Source: Tetradesmus obliquus
Lineage: Eukaryota; Chlorophyta; Chlorophyceae; Sphaeropleales; Scenedesmaceae
Assembly (NCBI GenBank): GCA_030272155.1
Contig: CP126191.1
Location: 6,284,501 to 6,348,500 of the forward strand
Direction of reading: 5' to 3'
DNA length: 64,000 nt
Shown here: positions 1-12,876 of the stretch, piece by piece
How positions within the stretch are numbered: position 1 is the first letter of the stretch
Layout: each line of letters opens with the position of its first letter
Made by a program: the position numbers and the translations under genes
The notes under the pieces: model-generated
Told to the model about the DNA's origin: nothing
Seen by the model: the letters and a program-made list of their open reading frames with translations, nothing else
The model's database searches: none

Positions 1-132
1 ATACCTGCCAAGCGTAGATATGTAATAGTTCACAGTTTGTGCGCTTGATGCTGCATCCATATGAATACCATACCGCGGTTTTGCTGGCTCTCCCGCACAA
101 TGCTGCTGATGTGCCGCACTGACTGCATCCAG

Positions 133-1497
133 GCGCTCAGAGCTGGAGGCCCTCAAGTCTGCTGAGGCAGCGCGCCAGGCAGCAGCAGCGGAGCTCACGT
201 CAGCCTGTGCTGCCAGCTGCCTGGCCCTCATCGCCAGCCAGACCGGCCAGCTGTCTGCCGCGCAGGCGGAGCTGTGCCGGCTGCTGCTGGGCCTGCTAGA
301 CGGCTGCGCCATGCCTGCGGACCTGGTGGAGGCGGCTGGCGGCCCTGCTGATGGCCTGGATGGCCTGGAGCAGCGCAGCATGCTGCAGCTGGAGCGGCTG
401 GCGCTGGCACAGGAGGAGGCGGCGCCCACAGGTGCGGGTTGTCTCTGAAAGCCAGCAACAGCGAATAAGCTGCGGCTTTGGGCATGGCTGTGTTGCCGCG
501 GCTTGCTGCATGCGAAGAAGATGTCTTCTGCTGGGTGCAGTGCTGTGCTATGTGTAGGCACCTCGGTAGTTCAGCACCATGTCACAACGAGCGAATTGCA
601 GCAAGCCCGCCATAGCAGCATTATGTGCTCACATCCCAGGCAGGGCATGAAGGCAGCAGTGATGATGATGTGCGCTGGGAACTCGCTGCTGCTCTGCGCA
701 GGCCCAGCACCCAGCCCAGCGCCTGCAGCAGGGGCCAAGGCAGCAAGCAAGCCCGCAAAGCCAGGTGACGCCAGCAGCGAGGCAGCAGCAGCTGCAGCAT
801 CCTCTGCGAGGTCCTACGCATACGTGTGCTGGAGCCTGGCCCCGGGTGCTGTCAGCCTGAGCAGCCTAGGCTGGCAGCCAGCTGACCAGCAGGCTGTTGG
901 TGCCTCTGCCAGTGGGGCTGCGGCAGCGGCCGTGGGAGGCGCTCCTGCAGGTGAGCTGTACTAGCGTGCGGCATGGTACTGCAGATTGCTGAGCGTGCAG
1001 CTGCTGAGTGCACTTGTCACGCAGGCAAGCAGTAAAATGTCGCATGCTTTTGTCACCGTCATCCATAGGCCAGCGCTGGCAGCGGCATCAGTCAGGCTGC
1101 ATGGCCTACTCCTGGCCTGGGCTATTCCAAGTCGCATCAGCGTAGCTTGCCGGTGTGAAGCGCACCTGACTTGGGTGCACTTGTCTGTCTGCTTTCAGGG
1201 CTCGGTAGCGTGGCGCCAGCTGCACAGCAGAAGGGAGTTGCTGCAACTGCTGCTGCAAATGCCGCGGCAGCGCCAGCACAAATTGCAGCAACTGATACTG
1301 GGCCAGTCGTCGTGGGCTACGATACCCCCTGCCAGCGGGCGGTGATCAGAGCGCAGAAGGCCACCATGTGCCTTACAGAGCAAGCACTGGCAGCAGCTGT
1401 AGCGCAGCTGAAGCAACAGCTGTGGCAGTGGCTGGGGCAGGAAAGGCAGTGGGCTCCTGCGTGGAGCAGGATGGTCGAGGAGCTGGACGAGGTCTAG
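133..1497 (+). CDS. 3' part of an unidentified Ala/Leu-rich helical protein (5' end outside window)
   Basis: Three exons join in frame: 133-431, 702-950 and 1199-1497, ending in TAG. The first exon follows a clear acceptor at 131-132 and starts mid-codon, so the gene continues upstream of the window. The visible 282 residues begin with a Leu/Ala/Glu-rich stretch that looks alpha-helical or coiled coil, continue with an Ala/Ser/Pro-rich linker, and end in a second helical piece rich in Gln, Leu and Trp that finishes in acidic residues (ELDEV). Both introns interrupt codons after the first base, which supports the model. I recognise no family, catalytic motif or membrane segment. The gene runs in the same direction as the WNK kinase 494 bp downstream. 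Confidence 0.6.
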
Positions 1498-1990
1498 GGG
1501 CTTTGCGGTGGCGGGCCATACCTGTGACCTAGTTAGGGTCGGGGCAACCTAAAGATGTCAGCACGTGGCAGGGGTTATGTACTGCCGCTGAAGGGGTTAG
1601 GGGTCTGCGTAGTCACGGCTCTCCTGCAGCAACATACTGTCAAAGCACCACCAGCCACTTGAAACAAGATTACGCGCTCGGATCGCAAAGTTCGTGACTT
1701 CGTCGTTGTACCAGCTTTGGCCTCTTGGTTGCTGCTGGTACCCATCAACTTGTTAATGATTATACGTCAAACTGTTGCAGATTGAATTGTGACGAAACGA
1801 AAGCAAGAAAACAACCAGAAGTGCGGAGGCTGCATGTGTCGCGTGTCGTGTGGGAACTTACGCCCGGTACCATCAATTTCCAACCTTTGATCGTTTGTAA
1901 GAAGCCATAAAAGGGGCTGACGCCCCGGGAGAGGCTTTGGCCTGACCCAGCGAATCGTGCTCTTGGGCAAGTCGGAGGCAGGCAAGAAGA
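1498..1990. other. intergenic region before the WNK kinase
   Basis: These 493 bases lie between the stop of the unidentified gene and the WNK start codon. They must hold the 3' UTR of the first gene and the promoter and 5' UTR of the second. I see no coding exon, tRNA or repeat here. Confidence 0.5.
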
Positions 1991-4900
1991 ATGCCCAGCG
2001 ATGGGCCTGCGTCCATTCCTCAGCCACGATCGCGCTACACCAAGGTAAGGCAAGCATGATGCGGTGCCTTGCCTTGCCAGGCATGATGATGCGTCTTGGC
2101 CAGCGTCACTGCACTGTCTTTGCACCCCTACGTTCCCTGGCATTGCAATGAGCCAAGCAGCGTCAGCAAACGCATGGGGGCCTGGATTTGCCCTGCAACT
2201 GCTGTCGCACATCCTAAAACAGCTTGGATGAGCTGCCATGGGTGATGATGTAGCCGGCTGCAAACAGCGGAGCTGCATGGCTGTCCCTGCCTGGTCCCTG
2301 CTGTCAGCAATTGCGGCCCAGGTTCCCTTGCAATGGTGTACTGCACATCACCACGTGTTTGGATGCTTGCAGGCGGAATGCATTGGCAGAGGCGCAAGCA
2401 AGGTGGTTTACAAGGCCTTCGATGAGGTGCGTGCAGCAGTTGTGTAGCACAGCAGCAGCAGCACAGCACAGCAGCACAGACCAAAACTCTGGGTCGGCAG
2501 GGTACTCTTGCGCCTGCACCAAGTGTATGCGGCGTAACTTGTGGCATGGCGCTGCAGGTGGAGGGCATTGAGGTGGCATGGAACGAGGTAGTGTGCTCGG
2601 ACGTATGCCTGGGCAGGTGAGCGGCTGCAGCGGACTGGCACAACACGCAATTGGATTGCCTGCACAGCTAGCAGGTAGCTGGTGGGCTTGAGCACGAGAG
2701 CGACGGGCGTGCACAGCAATGAAAACTCGTTTGCGCTTCAACACCTCACACTTGCAGCGAATCAGCAGTGAAAGTCACACTCAGCTGTCCCCAGCATGCT
2801 GGTGCGAGGCGGTGTTGAGGACTGTGCAGGCACCTTTGTCACTGCCGGATCTGCTGGCTGTTGTGCTGCTATTGGTGCTGCAGCGGCAAGGAGCGTGCGC
2901 GCATGCTGGGCGAGATCACCATGCTGCAGCAGCTGAAGCACCGCAACATCATGCGCCTGTACGACTGGTGGTTTGACAAGCAGCATCAGGTGCGCAACAG
3001 CAAGGATTGCACGGGGCTAGCCTGTGGCAAGCTGCACAAAGCACAGCAGCAGCAGCACTAACGCAATCACAAAGCTAATGTACCACGCTGCGGTTTGAGT
3101 TGCGCTGCGCAGTGCAGAGCAACGGCATCGCTGATGTGCCTGCTAGAGCAGCTGTCAGGGGTGGCGTCACGCACGTCCCTGCAACAGCGCTGCCACGCAC
3201 CCTGCAATTGAGCAGTACTGGCAGCCACATGTACAGTTCTCATCCTCTTGCTTGCCTCCATAGCTGGGCACATGTACTGCTCCAACTCACCTGTCGCCCA
3301 CACATGCTGCTGCTGCTGCCGCTGCTGCTGCTGCTGTCGGCCACCAGGTGCTGGTGTTCATCACGGAGCTGCTCACTGACGGCTCGCTGCGGCGCTTCAT
3401 CCGGCGCAAGCACAGCGCGGGCATCAGCCTGTCGGCGCTGAAGCGCTACGCGTGGCAGATCCTGCAGGGCCTGGTCTACCTGCACGGCCACTACCCGGCA
3501 ATCATCCACAGGTGCGGCTGGGTGCACACACAGCTGAGGCGGCTGCGGCGTGCGCTGATGCTGGCAATAGCTATCTGTGGCTCGAAGCAGCTGCATGGGT
3601 TCGCGGTGCTGCCGGCGGCATCTTGCCGCTGTATGAGGTCGGCCACGGATCGCGGCAGTTGCACAGTCAGGGCAGAAGCTGTGCAAGTGCGCCTGCATGC
3701 TGTTGATGCTGCGCAGGCCGTGGTGCTGCAGTGTTGCTCCTGGCGCTGACTGGCTGCATGTTGCCTGCTGCAGGGACCTCAAGTGCGACAACATCTTCGT
3801 GAACGGCTCCTCGGGGGAGCTCAAGCTGGGCGACCTGGGCTTTGCCACGCTGCTGCGCGGCATGAGCGCGCCGCTGAGCGTGATCGGCACGCCTGAGTTC
3901 ATGGCCCCGGAGCTGTACGATGAGCACTACGATGAGAAGGTGGGCGGCAGTGTGTTTGAAGCAACAGCAGTGTGGTAAATGTGTTGCGTGTGTCAGAATT
4001 TGTTTGCAGCCAAGCTAGTGCTGGGGCTGATGGAGGGAGTGCTTGTTGGTTTTGTTGTGAGGATCAGTCAGCAGGGTGTCGGCGTTGTGTGTTTGTGTGT
4101 CGCCAGGGTACTGCTGCTGCTGCTGTGGCGCTGTCACACGTAAGTAAGTACTGACCTGCGTGTGCTGTGCCTGCAGGTGGACATCTACAGCTTTGGCATG
4201 TGCCTGCTGGAGCTGGCCACGATGCAGTACCCCTACAGCGAGTGCACCAACCCGGCGCAGATCTACCGCAAAGTAACGCGCGGCATCCCGCCAGCAGCAC
4301 TCGCAGAGGTGCAGAACACAGCGCTGCGGGAACTCATCACCCTCACCACCAACCCTGAGCCGAGGCTGCGGCCAGACGCGCGGCAGCTGCTGGTGCATCC
4401 GTTCTTTGCGGATGTGGTGCAAGCCATTCGTGCTAAAGGCTGGGCCAAGGGCCCAGCGCCAGCGCTGGGGGCGGCAGCAGCAGCGGCTGCTGCTGCCAGT
4501 GGCCCCAGGGGAGCTGCGCAGGCTGCAGCGCAGGCAGCAGCAGCTGCGGCAGCGAATGGCACGCCTGTTAATAACGATGAGCTGCTGCTGATGCCTGCCG
4601 GTGCTGCTGCTGGCGGGCCACACCGGGTGCCGCTGTCAGCACCAGACGGAGGCCTGGCAGCAATCGCAGCCGCTGCCGAAGAAGCAGCAGTGGCAGCAGC
4701 AGCAGCTGAATATGACGCCGGCGGCGGCGGCGCGCCCTTGACTGGCCTGCAGTCTGCCGGCGGTTCGGAGCCTGTGCAGAGCACTGTCACAGATGGCCTG
4801 CTGCAGTTAGACGCAGCAAGCAGCAGCTCAACCTCGGCTGAGGTGGCGCGTTCCTGGCCCAAGGACAGCAGCAGCGGAGCCTCGCCGCTGCTGCTGCATG

Positions 4901-5029
4901 TGTGCAAGATGTCGGACGTCGCGCAGCAGTCAGACCAGCAGGATCACAGCAGCAGTAGTAGAGCAGCCGGCGATGCGGCTAGTGTACAGTATCAGCAGCA
5001 GCAGCAGGCCGACAGCCAGCAGCATAGTG

Positions 5030-5064
<35 letters not shown>

Positions 5065-6402
5065 CAGCTTTCTAGTGATGGCAGCTACCCAGAGGTGCAG
5101 ACTGCCTCCATCAGTTGGCCTCCTCAGGATGCCAGCACACTTGCCATTCCTGCTGCTGCTCGCACCCGCAGCAGCAGCAGCACCTGTGCCTGCTCCTGCT
5201 CATCCACGGTCATGCACAGCCCATTTGAAGCTGCCAGCCAGAGCAGCTTTGCAAGCAACAGCAGCTGGGGCAGCGGCAGGGGCAGGCAGGCAGGCAGCAG
5301 CACCAGCACGGTGGGTGCAGCTGGCAGCGGCGATGTGGCTGCGCATGCGGCGGCAGCAGCAGCGCATTGGCGGCAGCAGCGTGGGCGTCCGCCCTCACTG
5401 GATGAGATGAGTGAGGAGGATGTGCTGTTTGATGCTGACAGCCAGGTGGGTTGTGCTGGAATGGCGAAGATGTTTTGCGCTGTATTGATGCTTGTAACAC
5501 GCTGGCTTGCTGCTGCTCAGTAGCAGCAGCCATATGGTGGAACGTACTCGCAGCACGCCTTTCTGATGTGCTACAGGTGTGGTGGCGGGGCCTGTGCTTG
5601 TGCGGCCGGTATCACACGCAGTGCTGTAGGGTTGCATGGCGGCTGAATGCTGGCGTGTTGCTGCTGATCGCTGGTGCTGCTGCTGCTGTTGCATACATGC
5701 AGGGCACGCACACCGAGGAGGAGGAGTACAGTGAGCATGAGGATGGCAGCAGCTCACCCCATGCGCAGACCATCACCGGTGTGTGGCAGAACATCCACCA
5801 CCACGGCCCGCCAGGCCATGCGCACGGCAAGCAGCACGCGCAGCACCAGCAGCAGCTGTTGCAGCAGCAGCAGCAGCAGCAGCGCTACCTGGATCCCATC
5901 CGCGAGGATGGTGATGATGATGACGTGGACTGCGTGTGCAGGCAGATTGACCAGCAGCAGCTCAGCTTCAACGTGGGCTTCTTCAATACCAAGGTGGGCA
6001 CGGCGCAGCTGCAGCGGGCGGTGTGCAGAGATATCAGGGCAACGCTGCAGGTGCAACCTCAGATCTGGGCCCATGTGTGTAGTTGCCTTTCCTTGCTACT
6101 GTGCGAAGTTGCTGTTCATGTGGTGCGATTGCTGATCGTGCGATTGCTGCTGGTGCCTGTTGCTGTCTCCCTGCGTCTTTTGTTGGCAGTAAGCCACATA
6201 TGTGCTGTTGAGGACTTGCTTAGGCTCTGCAGCGTTGTGTGCGAGCAGCTGAGCTAATTGCTCTGTGTTGCTGCACGCAAAACACTGCTGCTGCAGGGCA
6301 TGCGCAAGCGCGTGGGCTTCCAGTACAACGCTGACGAGGACACCGTGGATGACATCACCATGGAGATGCTGGAGAACCTCAGCCTCATGCCGCAGCAGGT
6401 GC

Positions 6403-6459
<57 letters not shown>

Positions 6460-7353
6460 TGCTTTCCTTCTGCCAGCAGCACAAGTACCCAGCCTGTTGC
6501 GTGGGAGGCAGCACGACTGTCAGCTCTGTTTGATGTATGGCGCATGCATGCAGAATCCTGCTGGCCCTGCTTCTCTTTCTTGGGGACCTGCTGTGAACAC
6601 AAGCGACTGTTTGTGCACTGCTTTGCTCTGCTGCAGGCCAACGCCATCGCTGAGAAGATCAAGGCGGCGCTCGAGGCGCTGGGGCTGCCGCACAGCACCA
6701 ACACAGCAGCCGCAGCAGCGGCAGCAGCAGCGGCGGCAGCCAGCACTTCTGGCAGCACGCCTCCACACGCGCAGGTCACTGGCGAGAGCGCCGCCATCGC
6801 CATTGTGGCCACTGCAGCAGCCAGTGCAGCGATAGAGAGCTGTGGCACGCCGCAGCCGCCGGGCTCTGTTGAGGCAGATGGCGGGGCAGCAAGTGCCAGC
6901 ACTGGCACCCCCTGCTCATTTGGTATGCTTGGGCTGCCTGATGCGCCAGGCAGCGCTGCTGCTGGGGCCTCACCTGCTGCCTCGCGCAGTGGGTCTGGCG
7001 TGCTTGCTGCAGCAGCAGCGCTAGCAGCGGCGGCAGCAGCAGCAGCGCCGCTGGGCTCCAGCCCAGCTGGCAGCAGCAGCGGCTACCTCGCCAACGGGGA
7101 TGCTGCTGGTGTGAATGCAAACAATTCAAGCAGCAATGCAGGTGCTGGTGACGTGCTGGGCCAGCTGGTGTGCACGCAGCAGCTGGTGCGTGAGCTGTCT
7201 ATGCTGGATAGGGAGGCTGGCACTGCGCTGCTGGCCAACCTGCAGGAGGAGCTGCTGGTGCAGTCATTGGCAATGCCTGAGGCTGCTGCTGCTGTTGGTG
7301 TGGAGCTGGGGGTGTCACTGTCAGGGCCAGGGCCTGCTGCTGATGCTACTTGA
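1991..7353 (+). CDS. WNK: WNK-family (with-no-lysine) serine/threonine protein kinase
   Basis: Ten exons join in frame to 993 residues: 1991-2044, 2373-2426, 2558-2616, 2884-2989, 3348-3511, 3774-3939, 4177-5445, 5703-5993, 6297-6398, 6637-7353. The kinase domain spans about residues 19-275. The WNK hallmark is visible: the glycine loop GRGASK supplies the catalytic Lys (K28), while the usual beta-3 Lys is replaced (VAWNEV, Asn45). HRDLKCDN (D147), DLGF (D166) and PEFMAPE follow. A stretch at about 705-772 ([17 protein letters not shown], then an Ile/Ala helix) resembles the OSR1-C/PF2 domain that binds RFxV motifs in this family. Between and after these lie long Ala-, Ser- and Gln-rich linkers, including a 10-Gln run. 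WNKs act in the cytosol in osmotic and ion signalling. The start is chosen because the short first exon (PRSRYTK) joins directly to the kinase fold as in plant WNKs. Confidence 0.92.
6404..6459 (+). repeat. (AGC)n microsatellite inside WNK intron 9
   Basis: About 18 tandem AGC units begin a few bases after the GTGCGC donor of intron 9 (6399-6636). The preceding exon also ends in CAGCAG, so the repeat reaches up to the splice site. Similar but shorter CAG tracts occur in the coding part of this gene near 5030-5060 and 5860-5882, where they encode Gln. Confidence 0.9.
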
Positions 7354-9674
7354 AGAGGTGGCAATGCGTGCCCAGGCAGAGGCGAGGTGCTGTGCAGGAC
7401 CGAACAGCAGATTGCTGGTGTTGCTGCTGGGTGCTGCTGTGCCGGCTGACCAGGTGTTCGGCTAGCGTCCAGCGCAGTGTACTTGTACGAGCTGTGCAGT
7501 TGCTTCAGACGTGGTGCTGCGGTGTGGCTGCCTGCATTCGGGCAGCACAGCTGCTGGCTGGGCTTCTGGTGTGTGCGGGGGTGCGGCAGTGGTTGCCGAG
7601 GGAGCAGAGCGGGTGGGTGGTGGGCACAGGGCGTAATTTTTAAAATGGAGAAGGCCCTTACATTTCAAGCTGTTTTGCTGCCATCTGACGCAAATGTGCG
7701 CCCTGGCCTTGTGCTGCTTGTCGCATCTCGGCCTGTGTTGCCGCCGTGTGATGTTCAGGCGTTGGTTCCTGTGTATGGTGTGCGGCCTCAGGCCTGCCTG
7801 CCTGCTGCCACCCCCTGTGGCTAGCTGCTGAACGCAGGTAGTTTTCAACTATTATGCTTCTACAGAGCCGGAATGACTTGAGCAGGACTGACTGGGAATG
7901 CGCGTACAGAAAGCCTCGCGAATGCTTTTCTTTGATTGATCTGCATCACGATCGCAGCTGCACTTGAGCCCGACATACCCTGATTCGTGTGATTTCAGCA
8001 TGGCCCATCCTTCTGATGACGCTTGCTGAGCAGGTCAGGCAGTCGGCTGATTGCATGTTGTCTGCAGTTGCAGGACTAACAAGCACACATCCTTTGTGTT
8101 GCTGTTTGATTGTTGCATCGTTGTCTTGTTGCTTGATGCATGCATGCCATGCACGTGTTGCCGCCATTTTGTGTTGCTGCAGCCGTCTCACTATCTTTGC
8201 CAGCAGGTGCATCTACTTGTATAGTTGTCACAGCAGTGCAGCAGACTTCCTGCATACGTATTTGTTGCTGCATCTTCAGTAGATGCATACCTGGCTTTGA
8301 CCATTGTTGTCGCCATTGTTGTTATTATCGTGCTGAAGTTTGCATCGTCATTCGTGTCGTGGCCTGTCTCCGCAGGGCAATGCAGCCGTGTGGTGCGCAC
8401 CGCCTTGCTTGTTTGCCAGGTTTTGCCAGGTTTTTGAGCATCAGGTCTGGCGCTTAGTTCACAGCTGCTGCTGTGTTTGCTGGTCGGGATCTGTCACCGC
8501 CAGCATAGTTATGGGGGCAGTTATAAGCACTGAGATAGCGCTGCCCACCCAGGCAGCACCAGTGCAGCACCCTCACGGCAGAGCTCTGCAGCAGGCAATG
8601 CAGTACGTTGTCTAAGATGTGCCATAAGCCGCGCCAGGCTCTGCAGCCTCATCTGGCTTGTGTCTCCTCTTGCATCCTGCTGCATGATAGATGTGGCAAT
8701 GGAGCGCAATGAATGCATAAGCATTCTGGTGCTGCGCCCGTGATATCAACGGGGGCTGTCACCACACTGTGCAGACTGTGTGCATGGCCCAAGGCATTGC
8801 GGTCGTTGCAACGTATGCAGCACTGACCCAGCCTTTGCCGACTGTATCATATTGACATGTGTATGTGACAGTCTATGTGTGATCAGGAGCAGCGTGCACA
8901 AGGCGTTGAAGGTGCTGCGCACAGGGCTTACCTGTGTAGCCCCTAGCACCGCCAGTATGGAGCAACCCAGGGCCACCCTGTCCTTGTGTAGGGAGTTGCC
9001 AGGGCGGTGTGCGCCTTGTGTTCTCAGACACGTTGCTGGGTGATTCTAACAAATGCTGTGTGTGCATTGGGATGTTCAGGAAGCAGTCATTGCTGTATGT
9101 CGCGTTTGTGTAAGGCTGACTGACTGCAGGAACTAGCGGTGCTGAAGCAGAGGTCCAGGGTTCAGTGGGTGTCCAGCCGTGTAGTGCGGGTCCCTTAGAT
9201 CCGTGAGACTGCTGCACATGCCGTGGTGTGCTTTCCAGGGTAAAATTCTTTGCCATTTCACCTGTCTGACTTCAAACCAAGCTGTGCACATCTTGTCCAA
9301 AGAAAGCCTTCAGCAGGGGCACCTCAGCCAGGTTGAACCCGCTTTGCCGTGTCGAAAGGAGGAGTAGATAAGATCACAGCAACTTGAAGTCTTGATCTGC
9401 GGTGCACGACACATTGCAGGCTGCTGCGAGCCGGAGTGTGCCCTGGGCACCCAAAACCTGTCACCTGTCATGTTGCCCACTGTTGCCATGCTTTCGGGTA
9501 GGGCACACGCTCTCGCATACACGGTATAAGGTTGTTGCAAGTTTGACATCGGAAGTTTGCCTAGGCTGCTTGTCGCTCGCTCAAACTCGCTTGCTTCTGT
9601 CTTGCCGCACCGAGTTTGTTCCGCATCGACACCCAACAGCTCTTGATCCCAGTAACGGGAGCGGCAGCAGCACC
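7354..9674. other. long intergenic region between WNK and SNW1
   Basis: This 2.3-kb stretch should contain the WNK 3' UTR and the SNW1 promoter and 5' UTR. It is richer in T and in TTG/GTT words than the flanking genes. Several open frames of 60-150 codons exist on both strands, but none has recognisable domain content or splice partners, so I treat them as chance. No tRNA or repeat was seen. Confidence 0.5.
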
Positions 9675-12600
9675 ATGTCGCTGCTTGCAACGCTGCCCGC
9701 TCCCAGGCACCAGCCTGCAGCAGCAGCACCAGCTGCTCCGGGCCCAGCAGCAGGCAGTGGCAGCACCGCACTAGCTACCACGGGGCCCCCGCCGTATCCC
9801 AGGCGCAAGGGCTTCGTGCCACGCAGGCAGGATGACTTTGCAGATGGTGGGGCCTACCCAGAGCTGCCTCTGCTGCAGTATCCGCTGGACATGGGCCGTC
9901 CAGATGAGCAGAAGGGTGGCAAGACGCTGGCAGTCAGTGTAGACATCAATGGGGCAGCAAATTATGATGCTATCCTGCGGCAGGGGCAGCGTGCCAACAA
10001 GGTCATCCACAGCGGGCACAAGGCGCTGGTGCCAAAGGTGGACCTGCTGGATCCACAGGTGAGACAGCACAACAGCAATGAAACTGTTGTGGCAGTGTTT
10101 TGGTTGCGTGAAGGGCCGCCTGCAGCAGTGGCACTTGCATGTGTGCGGGTAGGTGCAGTGCAGCAAAGCACATGCTGCATGTGACAGCGTGGTGACCAGC
10201 AGCTAATGTGTGCACTGGTGAACATGGGCAGCAGCGGCACAGCAGCACATGCAGCAGCAACAGCACTTGATTGTGTCTAGCCCTGCATGTTGCTTCACAG
10301 CAGACACCGGCTGCGCGCGCATGGTGCATGCATGGCAGTTTGGCCGAGACATGCCAGTTGCAGCTGGTTGCGGCAGTTACTGTGCAGCTAGTTGCTGCAT
10401 GCGCAGGATGCTTCAGCACATGCATGGTGGCATGATGTAGCAAAAGTAGCAGTGGAGCTGTCGCACATTATCAGCAGGCAGCAGATGCCGATTTGCCCAC
10501 TGACAGAGCAGCAGTCGCAGCGGCAGCAGCAGTGTCTGCCAGGACGCTCACCATGGCCCTGCCTGCCGTCCACGGCATGTGCGCATGTGCCTGCCTTTAG
10601 TCCCATGCTCCCCTTCCCTGCTGCCCTGCACCTGTGCTGCGCAACACACCAACCAACTTCAACCCTTATCATACCCCGCAGAACCTGGCGCGGCCTGATG
10701 AGGAGGAGGTGGAGCGCACCGCGCGGGAGACGCTGGAGGCGCTGAACAAGCGCGTGAACAGCAAGCTGGCCACGCAGAACCCCAGCACACTGCCAGAGCA
10801 GCCCGGCGCGCCCACCTACATCAAATACACGCCTAGCCAGCAGGGCGCAGCATACGCCTCAGGTGCTAAGCAGCGCATCATCAAGCTGCAGGACATGCCA
10901 GTCGATCCGCTGGAGCCGCCAAAGTTCAGGCACACCAAGGTGCCGCGTGGCACAGGCAGCCCGCCTGTGCCGGTGATGCACAGCCCGCCGCGGCCGGTGA
11001 CTGCTGAGGATCACGCCAACTGGAAGATCCCGCCCTGCATCAGCAACTGGAAGAACGCCAAGGGTTACACCATCCCGCTGGACAAGCGCCTGGCGGCAGA
11101 CGGGCGCGGGCTGCAGGTGCGGCGCTGGGTTGTTTGGTTGCTGCTTTGTTTGGTTAGTGTTATGTGGTGATGAGGTTAGGGTCAGGGAGATGGCCTGCAC
11201 GCAGCAAAGCTAGCAGCCATGTTGTTGGTTGGCCGGCCGGCAGCAGCAGCGGTGCAGCAGCTGGTGGGTGCATTGTGCAGGTGACTGGGCTGTGCAGGGA
11301 TGTGTATGACTGCCATGCACAGCGCCTGGCTGCATGTCGTCCGCTGTTGCACGCGCTTGCTGCTGTTCACCACCTGCTTGCCGCCGGATGGCCTGCTCAC
11401 CTGTCCTGCTGACCCTTCTGCTGCACCCCCGCGGCCTCACTCCCGCAGGAGCAAACCATCAGCGACAAGTTTGCGTCGCTGAGCGAGGCGCTGCAGGTGG
11501 CGGAGTCCAAGGCGCGCGAGGCCACGGAGATGCGCAAGCACGTGGCGCTGGAGATGGCGCGCCGCCAGAAGCAGGCTAAGGACGAGGCGCTGCGCAAGCT
11601 GGCGCAGCAGGCGCGCATGGAGCGCGGCGGCCCGCTGGCGGCAGCAGCAGCAGCAGGCGGCGGCGGCGGCGGGCTGGCCTCGCGCCTGGATGCGGGCGGC
11701 GCACCAGCAGCAGCAGCGGAGATGCCGCGCTATCCCGGGCCGCCTGGTGCTGGCGGCGGCGGCGGCGGCGGTGGTGGTTACAGGGGTGACGATTCGCCTG
11801 GCAGCAGCGAAGATGAGGAGCGGCGGCGCGGCAGCAGGCGGCGTGACGAGGGCGGCAGCAGGGGCAGGGAGCGTGACGAGTACCAGGAGACTGCGCAGGT
11901 GAGCTGGTGCGGCTGTGGGTGTGGCGGCGTGGGCAGGGCAGGAGCTGGGGTGGCTGGCAGCAGCAGGGCAGGGGGCAGGAGGAAGTGACATGGTTGTGTC
12001 TGGCCAATGTTGCATGGCGGCAGCAGAGCAGCAGCAGAACAGGGTGGCTGCTGCGTTTGCTGGAGGTGCGGCTGAGCTGTTGGCTGAGTTTCAATGCAAA
12101 GCTGTTGATGCTCAGCTCTGTGCATTGGTCACAGAACAGGTAAAACTGCTTGTCGCTTGACTGCCAAAGCCGATTTACGGTCATGTGTCCTTGTCTGCCT
12201 CATCTGCCGTATCCGCCTGCAGGAGCGCGAGGAGCGCCGGCGGCGTGACGAGCTGCGTGAGGAGCGGCGCCGCGAGCGTGAGCGTGAGCGCCGCCTGGAG
12301 GCCAAGGAGGGGGGCGGCCCTGCCAAGAAGTCCAAGCTCACACGGGACCGTGAGCGCGACGTGGGCGAGAAGATTGCGCTGGGCATGGCCAATGTTGGGG
12401 CAACCGGCGAGGTGGCGTATGACTCGCGGCTGTTCAACCAGGAGCAGGGCATGGGCACAGGCTTTGGCGCAGAGGACAGCTACAGCTTGTATGACAAGCC
12501 GCTGTTCACCAGCCGCGAGAGCAACCTGTTCAAGCCAATCAAGAACCGGGATGAGGAGGTGTACGCGGGGGCGGCTGGTGACGACGGCGATGTTCGCACC

Positions 12601-12876
12601 GAGAAGTTCAAGGCGGACAGAGGGTTCAGCGGAGCAGAGCGGGACGGTGCTGCGGCTGCTGGGGGGAAGCGTGGCGCTGGCGTGGAGTATGAGCATGCTG
12701 CTGTTGAGGCGGATCCCTTTGGGCTTGAGCAGTTCATGCAGAATGTGGATAAGGGACGGCGGCCGCTGGATGGCATTGGGCAGAAGGGCGGCATGGCTGC
12801 GGGTGCGGGGGGTGGCGGCTATGATGGCGAGGGCAGCGGGCGGCGCATGCAGTTCACTTCGGGCAGCCAGCAATGA
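9675..12876 (+). CDS. SNW1: SNW domain splicing factor (SNW1/SKIP/Prp45 homologue)
   Basis: Four exons join in frame to 640 residues: 9675-10058, 10682-11116, 11449-11898, 12223-12876. Exon 1 carries the Pro-rich N terminus and the conserved region around NYDAILRQGQ. Exon 2 holds the family core: YIKYTPSQQGAAY, DPLEPPKFRHTKVP, SPPVPVMHSPPRPVT and the signature CISNWKNAKGYTIPLDKRL, with S-N-W at residues 249-251. Exon 3 is helical and charged, then Gly-rich and Arg/Ser/Glu-rich; exon 4 continues the RE-rich segment and ends in the LFNQEQGMGTGFG region. Known family members join the spliceosome at the Prp19-complex/activation stage and also act as transcription co-regulators in the nucleus. Intron 1 is 623 bp. 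Length fits the family (about 540-610) plus an algal Gly/Ala insertion near residue 330-380. Confidence 0.96.

Noticed and set aside
5020-5060. CAG tract as a possible CRISPR or satellite array
   Set aside because: It is a plain triplet repeat encoding Gln inside the WNK gene; no spacers.
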